A DNA stretch of 40,554 nt from JBBQFC01 sp038321615 (lineage in GTDB: Bacteria > Bacteroidota > Bacteroidia > Flavobacteriales_D > Cryomorphaceae). Under the pieces are notes generated by a model. The model was not told where the DNA came from and did not search any database. It saw only the letters and a list, made by a program, of their open reading frames with translations. The position numbers and the translations under genes are program-made. Positions 7,303 through 14,211 of the stretch are shown in pieces. Every line of letters starts with the position of its first letter. Within the stretch, counting starts at the first letter, position 1. The DNA lies in NCBI GenBank assembly GCA_038321615.1, contig JBBQFC010000027.1, forward strand, positions 1 through 40,554. The letters are read 5' to 3'.

Positions 7303-9288
7303 TTAGCTATTCATCGAGATCAAAAATTCTTCGTTCGAATTGGTATTCGCCATGCGGTCCTTAATAAATTCCATCGCTTCAACCGGATTCATATCAGCTA
7401 TGTGCTTGCGCAAAATCCAGATGCGTTGAAGAACTTCCTTCGATAAAAGCAGGTCTTCGCGTCGCGTGCCAGAGGTAATAATATCCATAGCCGGGAAGAT
7501 TCGGCGATTGGAAATTTTACGGTCGAGCTGTAGCTCCATGTTTCCAGTACCTTTAAATTCTTCGAATATTACTTCGTCCATTTTCGAACCGGTATCAGTA
7601 AGAGCTGTTGCTAGAATGGAGAGAGAACCCCCATTTTCGATTTTTCGCGCCGCACCAAAGAAACGTTTTGGTTTATGCAAAGCATTTGCATCCACACCAC
7701 CCGAAAGCACTTTTCCAGAAGCTGGCGATACCGTGTTGTATGCACGGGCAAGGCGGGTTATGGAGTCGAGGAGTATCACTACATCGTGCCCACATTCCAC
7801 CAAGCGCTTCGCTTTTTCAAGCACAATGTTGGCGATTTTTACGTGGCGATCGGCGGGTTCGTCAAAAGTGGAAGCTACCACTTCAGCGCGCACTGAGCGC
7901 TTCATATCGGTTACTTCTTCCGGGCGCTCGTCGATGAGCAGTATGATGAGGTAAACTTCTGGATGGTTCGCCGCGATAGCGTTGGCCACATCCTTGAGCA
8001 AGGTGGTTTTACCGGTTTTCGGCTGCGAAACAATTAAACCCCGTTGACCCTTGCCGATAGGGGCGAAAAGATCCATTACACGGGTGCTTAGATTTTTATT
8101 GTCGCCGGCTAAATTGAATTTTTCCTTTGGGAAAAGCGGTGTAAGGTATTTAAAAGGTACCCGGTCGCGCACAAAATCGGGGTCGCGGCCATTAATTTCA
8201 TCCACCTTGATAAGTGGGAAGTATTTTTCTCCTTCTTTTGGTGGGCGGACATGGCCCACTACGGTGTCGCCGGTTTGAAGGCCAAATAGTTTCACCTGTG
8301 CCTGAGACACGTACACATCGTCGGGTGAATTCAAATAATTATAGTCAGAAGAACGCAGGAAGCCGTAACCATCGGGCATTAATTCGAGCACACCCTCCGT
8401 CGGCACAAATCCATCGAAATTGTAAATATCGTCGCGGGTTTTTTGCTGTTGCTGCGGGCGATTTTCGTTTTGATTGCGATTTTCGTTTCGATTTTCGTTC
8501 CGGTTTTCAGGTCGGTTTTCAGGTCGGTTTTCGTTCCGGTTTTCGTTGCGGTTTTCGGTTCGGTTTTCAGTTCGGTTTTCATTCCGGTTTTCGTTCCGAT
8601 TCTCGTTGCGGTTTTCAGTACGGTTTTCGTTACGATTCTCGTTGCGGTTGTCGTTCCGGTTATCTGTTCGATTCTCGCTCCGGTTTTCGTTGCGATTGTC
8701 ATTGCGATTTGGATTTCGATTTTCGTTCCGATTTTCTGTGCTTTCTGCGGTTCGATTTTCGTTTTGATTGCGATTTTCGTTGCGGTTATCAGGGCGCTGA
8801 GTCGGTCTTTCGGTATTTCCTTCTTTTTGCTCAGGCCTATTTTGGCGGGCTTCGAAAGGCTTTTGTTCGCGTCGTTGATCGTCGCGGCGATTGTTGTTAT
8901 TCGGGCGATTGTTATTGTCGCGTCGGGTGTTAGGTGCCGGTTTCGGCAAGCTAGCATCGACTTCGTCGGAAAGTGTTGTTTCCTTTTCTGGAGCAGCTAT
9001 GGTAGTCTCGACTGCGGCCACTTTAGGGGCGTTAGCCTCCGTGGCTGTCATGCGCACAGGTCGCGGCCTTCTTTCGGAAGTTTGCGCGATGGCCGCATCA
9101 GCTTCAGTTGGTTCTGCTGCTTTTGCAGCTTTCGGAGCGGTAAAGTTTACGTTTACAGCTTGTTCATCAAGAATTTTATAGATGAGCTCTTGTTTTTTGA
9201 GCGCATCAGACTTCTTAATATTTAGTTCTTTGGCAATAGCCTTTAGATCCGGCAATTTCAGGCCGTTCAGTTCAATGATATCGTACAT
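7303..9288 (-). CDS. rho: Transcription termination factor Rho with a long Asn/Arg-rich insert
   Basis: Rho is the hexameric RNA helicase that ends transcription. I place the start at 9288 (MYDIIELNGLKLPDLKAIAK), giving 661 residues. A longer frame exists upstream but lacks the Rho N-terminus. Order of parts: SAP-like helix bundle (1-48); low-complexity region (about 50-285) whose core 167-279 is built of NENR/TENR/PENR units; RNA-binding OB domain (GVLELMPDGYGFLRS, DVYVSQAQVKLFGL); RecA-like motor with Walker A SQPKTGKT (421-428), Walker B VVILLDSI (503-510), Q-loop LSGGVDANALHKPKRF and the arginine-rich C-terminus. The insert adds about 230 residues over E. coli Rho. Family background: the long disordered insert of Bacteroides thetaiotaomicron Rho is reported to drive phase separation. 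Confidence 0.97.
   Translation of the reverse strand: MYDIIELNGLKLPDLKAIAKELNIKKSDALKKQELIYKILDEQAVNVNFTAPKAAKAAEPTEADAAIAQTSERRPRPVRMTATEANAPKVAAVETTIAAPEKETTLSDEVDASLPKPAPNTRRDNNNRPNNNNRRDDQRREQKPFEARQNRPEQKEGNTERPTQRPDNRNENRNQNENRTAESTENRNENRNPNRNDNRNENRSENRTDNRNDNRNENRNENRTENRNENRNENRNENRTENRTENRNENRNENRPENRPENRNENRNENRNQNENRPQQQQKTRDDIYNFDGFVPTEGVLELMPDGYGFLRSSDYNYLNSPDDVYVSQAQVKLFGLQTGDTVVGHVRPPKEGEKYFPLIKVDEINGRDPDFVRDRVPFKYLTPLFPKEKFNLAGDNKNLSTRVMDLFAPIGKGQRGLIVSQPKTGKTTLLKDVANAIAANHPEVYLIILLIDERPEEVTDMKRSVRAEVVASTFDEPADRHVKIANIVLEKAKRLVECGHDVVILLDSITRLARAYNTVSPASGKVLSGGVDANALHKPKRFFGAARKIENGGSLSILATALTDTGSKMDEVIFEEFKGTGNMELQLDRKISNRRIFPAMDIITSGTRREDLLLSKEVLQRIWILRKHIADMNPVEAMEFIKDRMANTNSNEEFLISMNS
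8452..8790 (-). repeat. Low-complexity Asn-Arg coding repeats inside rho
   Basis: About 113 codons of rho (residues 167-279) consist of degenerate four- to eight-residue units such as NRNENRNE, TENR and PENR. On the plus strand this reads as repeated CGGTTTTCGTT/CGATTTTCGTT blocks of about 12 bp. The repeats are imperfect, with variation in codons as well as residues, so the tract is old enough to have diverged. It keeps the frame throughout and could change length by slippage or recombination. Confidence 0.9.
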
Positions 9289-9454
9289 CGATAGGTAATA
9301 AGAAAATGAGTTTGTTTTGGGAAATTTTCCGGGAGCTCCAAGAATTGGCTTCCGATCGGATGGTGCAATGATACGACAAATACATGGAGTATGGTTCGCA
9401 TTCTTCAAAAAAATGAACACTCGGCTGTGCGCACAGCGGTTAATCAAGATTAAA

Positions 9455-9462
9455 TATATTTG
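9455..9462 (+). promoter_or_regulatory. Bacteroidota -7 promoter element before the DUF4293-like gene
   Basis: TATATTTG matches the Bacteroidota -7 consensus TAnnTTTG and lies 17 bp before the ATG at 9480, which would give a very short leader. No convincing TTTG -33 element was seen at the usual spacing, so this is a half-supported promoter. Confidence 0.5.
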
Positions 9463-9479
9463 TCGCCTATCGCTTCGCT

Positions 9480-9956
9480 ATGATTCAACGTGTACAATCT
9501 ATCTACCTGTTATTAGCGGCACTTTGCGGGCTGATCACCTTTTTTCTGCCGTATGCCCATTTTAACGCTGACTCTTTAAAATTGGGAGAGTACGCCATGT
9601 TTGGTGTTTGGAATGTACAGAGCGATGTGTTTGAATTGGCTGCTCCGCTGGGTTTCCCCGAGTGGGTTTTCGGAATTTTGTCGGTTTTAGTTCCCACGGG
9701 AGCCTTATTACTCTTCAAGCAGCGGCCGCGGCAGCTTATTCTTGTAAGGTTTGGACTTTTAACAGGCATGGCCTACGTCTGTTTTATATTTTTTGGCGCC
9801 GAAGCGGCCCAAGCAAAGGTTTTTCCCGATGGTTCTGAGATTCTCTATCATTTTGGGTTTTATCTCCCGGTAATTTCCCTGCCTTTCTATTTCCTGGCTG
9901 TTCGCGGAATTAGGAAGGATGAAGCCTTGGTGAGATCCTTAGACCGGATTCGATAG
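9480..9956 (+). CDS. DUF4293-like four-helix membrane protein
   Basis: This 158-residue protein starts with MIQRVQSIYLLLAALCGLI and ends in VRSLDRIR, both hallmarks of the DUF4293 family as I know it. Four membrane segments are visible (about 8-25, 60-78, 88-106 and 125-142), with one outside loop (HFNADSLKLGEYAMFGVWNV). Function is unknown. In Bacteroidota it is commonly found divergent from or beside rho, as here, with 191 bp between the starts. Its last 18 bp overlap the convergent phosphodiesterase gene. Confidence 0.8.
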   Translation: MIQRVQSIYLLLAALCGLITFFLPYAHFNADSLKLGEYAMFGVWNVQSDVFELAAPLGFPEWVFGILSVLVPTGALLLFKQRPRQLILVRFGLLTGMAYVCFIFFGAEAAQAKVFPDGSEILYHFGFYLPVISLPFYFLAVRGIRKDEALVRSLDRIR

Positions 9957-10451
9957 GGCTCGCAACCCCAATTCGACAATTTGTAGGTTCGAAATTTTTC
10001 CTTCGTTTATCGACAGCTTTACTATTGTGCGCATTCGGTGAAAACCGTGTCGGCCGGCAGCGCCCGGATTAATATGAAGCAAGCGTGAGTTTGGATCCAT
10101 TTTAATCAGGCAAATATGTGAATGTCCGCAAACGAAAATACCTGGACGAAAAGCATTAATTTCACTTTTTACCCGAGCCGGATAAGCACCGGGCCTTCCT
10201 GCAATATGGGTGATGTAAACGCGAACGCCTTCGAGCTCAAAGCAATTATTGAGTGGAAATTCGAGCCGCATTAAGCTGTCGTCAATATTTCCATACACTG
10301 CTCTCAATGGCGCTAGCGATCGCAATTGCTCCACAACGCTGATATTCCCAATGTCTCCCCCATGCCATATTTCGTGGCAATCAGAAAGGTGGGCAATAAT
10401 CCGATCGTCCAAATAGCTATGGGTGTCTGAAAGTATTCCGATGCGTTTCAT
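9939..10451 (-). CDS. YfcE/MJ0936-type metallophosphoesterase
   Basis: This 170-residue protein has the calcineurin-like phosphoesterase motifs: GILSDTHS (Asp9, His11), WHGGDIGN (Asp33), VYGNIDD (Asn55), an ITHIAGRPG loop, VCGHSH and LHINPGAAG. This short single-domain form hydrolyses phosphodiesters with two metal ions (usually Mn). The natural substrate is generally unknown. It overlaps the DUF4293-like gene by 18 bp at its 3' end and is divergent from truA with only 35 bp between the start codons. The promoters for the two must therefore overlap or lie in the coding sequences. Confidence 0.92.
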   Translation of the reverse strand: MKRIGILSDTHSYLDDRIIAHLSDCHEIWHGGDIGNISVVEQLRSLAPLRAVYGNIDDSLMRLEFPLNNCFELEGVRVYITHIAGRPGAYPARVKSEINAFRPGIFVCGHSHICLIKMDPNSRLLHINPGAAGRHGFHRMRTIVKLSINEGKISNLQIVELGLRALSNPV

Positions 10452-10486
10452 CCCGAACTTCTACTTTTGCGGCAAAGTAAAGGCAA

Positions 10487-11239
10487 TTGGCTCGGTATTT
10501 TCTCAAACTGGTTTTCGATGGTAGTAATTACTGCGGTTGGCAAATTCAACCCGGCGTGGTTACAGTGCAAGAAACTATCGAGAAAGCTCTTCGGATCTTT
10601 GTTCCCGAAGTAAACCATATTACGGGCTGCGGCCGAACTGATACCGGCGTGCATGCTTCAGAATATTATGCCCATTTCACTGCGCTGGAACCGCTCCGCG
10701 ATGACTTGCTTCACAGGCTCAACTTGGTGCTACCACGCGATATCGCGGTGAAAGCTATTATACCTGTAGCCGATACACTCCACGCTCGATTTAGTGCACG
10801 GCTTAGGCAATACCAATATCACGTGCATTTCTTTAAAGATCCTTTTGCGAAAGCTTATTCCGCCTATTTTCACAAGGAACTTGATGTGCAAGCAATGAAC
10901 GAAGCGGCCAGATACCTATTGGGAAACCAGGACTTCTCGAGCTTTGCACGAAGCCAAACGCAGACATCAACCAACTACTGTATCGTATCGGAAGCGCGAT
11001 GGGAGAACAAGGCCGGCGGAGCGGTGTTTACTATTGAAGCCAATCGGTTCTTGCGCAATATGGTAAGAGCCATTGTGGGCACTTCCTTTTTAATCGGCGA
11101 GGGCAAATTGTTGCCTACAGCTATGGTCGATATCATTGCCGCCCGCGACCGATCGTTTGCGGGCAAGTCTGCCTACCCGCAAGGGCTTTTTTTAACGTCT
11201 ATCCACTATCCCACTTTAAATGGCGCAGTTAACAGGTAA
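10487..11239 (+). CDS. truA: tRNA pseudouridine(38-40) synthase TruA
   Basis: TruA isomerises uridines 38-40 in the anticodon arm. The 250-residue protein shows RYFLKLVFDGSNYCGWQIQP at the N-terminus, the catalytic GCGRTDTGVHA with Asp52, RFSARLRQYQYHVHF, FSSFARSQTQT and RFLRNMVRAIVGT. The start is a TTG at 10487. An in-frame TAA at 10478-10480 excludes anything upstream, and there is no nearby ATG, so TTG is effectively forced. The last 20 bp overlap the start of the ABC transporter gene, so the two genes are read as an operon. Confidence 0.95.
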   Translation: MARYFLKLVFDGSNYCGWQIQPGVVTVQETIEKALRIFVPEVNHITGCGRTDTGVHASEYYAHFTALEPLRDDLLHRLNLVLPRDIAVKAIIPVADTLHARFSARLRQYQYHVHFFKDPFAKAYSAYFHKELDVQAMNEAARYLLGNQDFSSFARSQTQTSTNYCIVSEARWENKAGGAVFTIEANRFLRNMVRAIVGTSFLIGEGKLLPTAMVDIIAARDRSFAGKSAYPQGLFLTSIHYPTLNGAVNR

Positions 11240-12965
11240 TACATTCGATCGCCGATTGCTTTCACGCGTTTTTGGATACGCTGCTCCTTACATGCGGCAG
11301 TTTTATCTGGCGCTTTTTCTCACTATTTTTCTCGCGGTACTTGGGGTGCTACGTCCTTGGCTTATCGGGGTGGCAGTAGATACCTACATTGCGGGGAGTG
11401 ATGCCCAAGGTCTGCTCTACATTATGTTGATTGTAGTGGTGGTATTGGTGGTCGAAGCTATTTCACAATTCTACCAAACGTATTTTAGCAATTGGCTCGG
11501 CCAATCGGTTACCATCGATTTGCGCTCGAAGCTTTTCAATCATATCAGTTCTTTTCGGCTCAAATACTTTGACAAAACGGCTATCGGGACCTTGGTTACA
11601 AGGTGCATTAGTGACATTGAAACGATCGCAGAAATTTTTTCGCAGGGACTCTTAAATGTACTTGGTGAACTCTTAAAGCTTGTGGTTGTGATTGCGGTGA
11701 TGTTTGTGATAAGCTGGAAGTTAACACTTTACAGTCTTACGCCTATTCCGATTTTGGTTTTTGCAATGATTGCCTTCAAAAATTCAATAAAGCGGTCATT
11801 TCAGCAAGTGCGCACGGAAGTAGCCCGGCTCAACGCCTTTGTGCAAGAGCATATTGTGGGCATGTCGGTGGTACAGGTCTTCAATCGCGAAGCGAAGGAA
11901 GAAGAGAGGTTTCGCGCTATTAATCGCAGTCATCGCAAAGCCCATATCCGTTCGGTTTGGGCGTATTCGGTATTTTTTCCGGTGGTCGAAATTCTTTCGG
12001 CGGTTTCGCTCGCCGTGCTGGTGTGGTGGGGTGTAGGTGGTGTTTTGAAAGCCGAGGTTACGCAGGGAGAGCTGCTGGCATTTATCTTTTACATATTCAT
12101 GATATTCCGACCCATCAGGCAGCTCGCCGACCGCTTCAATGTGCTGCAAATGGGTATAGTGGGAAGCGACCGCGTGTTTAAAGTGCTCGATACCAATGAG
12201 CATTTGCAAGATGCCGGAACGCTGGCATCGGGAATAAAAGGAAGGATTGAGTTTCGGAACGTATGGTTCGCTTACAACGAAGAAGAATGGGTTCTTAAGG
12301 ATATTAGCTTCGTTGTAGACGAAGGCGATACGGTGGCTTTCGTCGGTGCTACGGGCGCAGGCAAATCTTCGGTAATCAACCTTTTAAATCGATTTTACGA
12401 ATTTCAGAAAGGAGAAATACTAATCGATGGCGTTGATATCCGCGATTACGACGTAGATTACTTACGAGGCCAGGTAGCGGTGGTTTTGCAGGACGTTTTC
12501 CTGTTTTCCGATAGTATCGAACGGAATATTTCGCTACAAAATCCATTGATTGATCGGGAAACGGTCGAGAAAGCAGCGCAAGCAGTTGGCGCGGCTGCCT
12601 TTATTGAGCGGTTGCCCGGCAGCTATGACTTCGACGTGAAAGAGCGGGGGGGAATGCTGAGCGTAGGCCAGCGCCAGCTAATCAGCTTCATAAGGGCTTA
12701 TGTGTACAATCCCAAAATTTTGGTGCTCGACGAAGCCACTTCGAGCGTTGATACCGAATCGGAAGAACTCATTCAGCAGGCTATCGATGCCCTTACGGAA
12801 AATAGAACGAGCATTGTAATTGCCCACAGGTTGAGCACCGTTCAAAAAGCCAATCGTATAATAGTGATGGATAAAGGCCGCATTACCGAGCAAGGCTCGC
12901 ATAATGAACTATTGCAGATGGATGGAGCCTACAAAAAGCTCTTCGATTTGCAGTTTAAGAGTTGA
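11220..12965 (+). CDS. MsbA-like ABC exporter half-transporter
   Basis: This 581-residue fusion of a six-helix type IV exporter domain (about 20-310) and an ATPase domain (about 340-575) should work as a homodimer in the inner membrane. ATPase motifs: Walker A GATGAGKS (376-383), Q-loop VVLQDVFLFS (421-430), signature LSVGQ (480-484), Walker B LVLDEATSS (501-509) and H-loop IAHRLS with His536. The signature has Val in place of the usual first Gly, which is tolerated in this family. The substrate is unknown; lipid or drug export is the usual role. The start at 11220 overlaps truA by 20 bp. Confidence 0.93.
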   Translation: MAQLTGNTFDRRLLSRVFGYAAPYMRQFYLALFLTIFLAVLGVLRPWLIGVAVDTYIAGSDAQGLLYIMLIVVVVLVVEAISQFYQTYFSNWLGQSVTIDLRSKLFNHISSFRLKYFDKTAIGTLVTRCISDIETIAEIFSQGLLNVLGELLKLVVVIAVMFVISWKLTLYSLTPIPILVFAMIAFKNSIKRSFQQVRTEVARLNAFVQEHIVGMSVVQVFNREAKEEERFRAINRSHRKAHIRSVWAYSVFFPVVEILSAVSLAVLVWWGVGGVLKAEVTQGELLAFIFYIFMIFRPIRQLADRFNVLQMGIVGSDRVFKVLDTNEHLQDAGTLASGIKGRIEFRNVWFAYNEEEWVLKDISFVVDEGDTVAFVGATGAGKSSVINLLNRFYEFQKGEILIDGVDIRDYDVDYLRGQVAVVLQDVFLFSDSIERNISLQNPLIDRETVEKAAQAVGAAAFIERLPGSYDFDVKERGGMLSVGQRQLISFIRAYVYNPKILVLDEATSSVDTESEELIQQAIDALTENRTSIVIAHRLSTVQKANRIIVMDKGRITEQGSHNELLQMDGAYKKLFDLQFKS

Positions 12966-12996
12966 TTGCTGACCCCTGTCTCGGCTCAAGATCGGA

Positions 12997-14085
12997 TTAA
13001 AGCCGCACCGCTATCGAAGCAGCGATGAAAAAATCCCGATTTGTAGTTGTACCATTTTGCGGGAAAATTTGATCTGTCGCCACAAATTGCCGGGTTTCCA
13101 CCCTACAGGCCACATTTTTAATCGGGCTGTAATCCACATTAAATGAGACGGCAGATGTTTCGAAATCGGGATACATGGATGGATCAATAATTACATTTTT
13201 GTTGTCGCTATAATACTCAAAACGCAGGGCACATTTCCAAGCTTCCGATAAGGTGAGTTGGGTGATAATAGTCGGCACGAACCAAGCTTCGTAGGCACTT
13301 GAATTGTTGCTTTTTTGTTGAACACCTATGTCGAAGCCAGCAATACACTTCAGGCCACCTGCTAATTGAAATTGCGCATAGAAGTTATTGAAATACCGCA
13401 TTCGCCGGAGAGAATCGGGACCTTCACTACCGATATATGTGCTCCAGTTATACGTGTTCTCCGCCTTATCGGTGTAGGTGATTCCTGTGCCAAATCCAGG
13501 CAGGCTATTTCCTTGCAGGCGCTGGATTCGCTGCCAACCGTTGCAAATCCATAAGGTATATTTCCAGGCTTCATTTGGAGTGAAGGTGGTACGCATACCT
13601 GATAGAAAATACGGTGAGTTTTCCGCGGCGAGCGATCTTGTCAAGGTTAGATTATCTATGCTTATCGCACTTTCAAACCCCAAATGGGAAGGCATGATGC
13701 CCGCATCAATCCACCATTTCGATTTTCGATCGAGCGCTATACCTGCTGAAGCTTCGAAAATGTTTTTCAGCGTGGCGTTTTCGCCGGAATAATTGTCGTT
13801 GGCATAAGTTCCTGCTTGTAGCGAAACCTTGGCTCGGTATCGCTTCTGTTCTACTGCAATCGAAAACAGAGCTAAGTTGACATTAAACTCATTGTGCCTG
13901 TTGTGTTTGTAAAGAAAACCTTGGCGCACGTCGCCGTTCGGTCTATTAAAATCGTAGGCATAAAAGGCATCGATGAATCCACTAATGGCCACGTCCGGCT
14001 TTCGAAGCCAAGTGGAATCGGGCTTTTGTTGCGCTAAGCACCAAGTGCAAAGCAAAACCAAAAGCGAAGTCGATGCAAGTTTCAT
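12997..14085 (-). CDS. Outer-membrane beta-barrel porin (BBP2/OmpL-like)
   Basis: I choose the start at 14085 (MKLASTSLLVLLCTWCLAQQ), which gives a clean signal peptide. A longer frame from 14151 would put 22 extra residues in front of it. The mature protein of about 343 residues begins VAISGFIDAFYAYDFNRP and is rich in alternating aromatic/polar strands such as YTLWICNGWQRIQ, CALRFEYYSDNKN and AVSFNVDYSPIKN. It ends in FFIAASIAVRL, as expected of a beta-barrel terminating strand. This matches the putative beta-barrel porin-2 family of Bacteroidota; the solute is unknown. It follows uvrA on the same strand after a 126-bp gap and is convergent with the ABC exporter gene. Confidence 0.82.
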   Translation of the reverse strand: MKLASTSLLVLLCTWCLAQQKPDSTWLRKPDVAISGFIDAFYAYDFNRPNGDVRQGFLYKHNRHNEFNVNLALFSIAVEQKRYRAKVSLQAGTYANDNYSGENATLKNIFEASAGIALDRKSKWWIDAGIMPSHLGFESAISIDNLTLTRSLAAENSPYFLSGMRTTFTPNEAWKYTLWICNGWQRIQRLQGNSLPGFGTGITYTDKAENTYNWSTYIGSEGPDSLRRMRYFNNFYAQFQLAGGLKCIAGFDIGVQQKSNNSSAYEAWFVPTIITQLTLSEAWKCALRFEYYSDNKNVIIDPSMYPDFETSAVSFNVDYSPIKNVACRVETRQFVATDQIFPQNGTTTNRDFFIAASIAVRL

Positions 14086-14211
14086 GATTGTGGAAGCACT
14101 CGTCCAATTTAAATTGGGCAAATTTGCGTTTTTTGAAACGAAAAACAGCATTTTATTGTTCCGATAATCAATTGCTTACGTCACTGTATCGCATTCAGCC
14201 ACGTCTGGTCC

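Noticed and set aside
8379..9225. Long plus- and minus-strand frames across the rho repeat, with RFSFRFS or FVPVFRSVF patterns
   Set aside because: They are products of the repetitive rho codons read in other frames; rho itself is intact and explains the bias.
11220..12965. LSVGQ in place of LSGGQ in the ABC exporter as a dead ATPase
   Set aside because: Other ATP-binding motifs are intact and this variant is tolerated in functional exporters.
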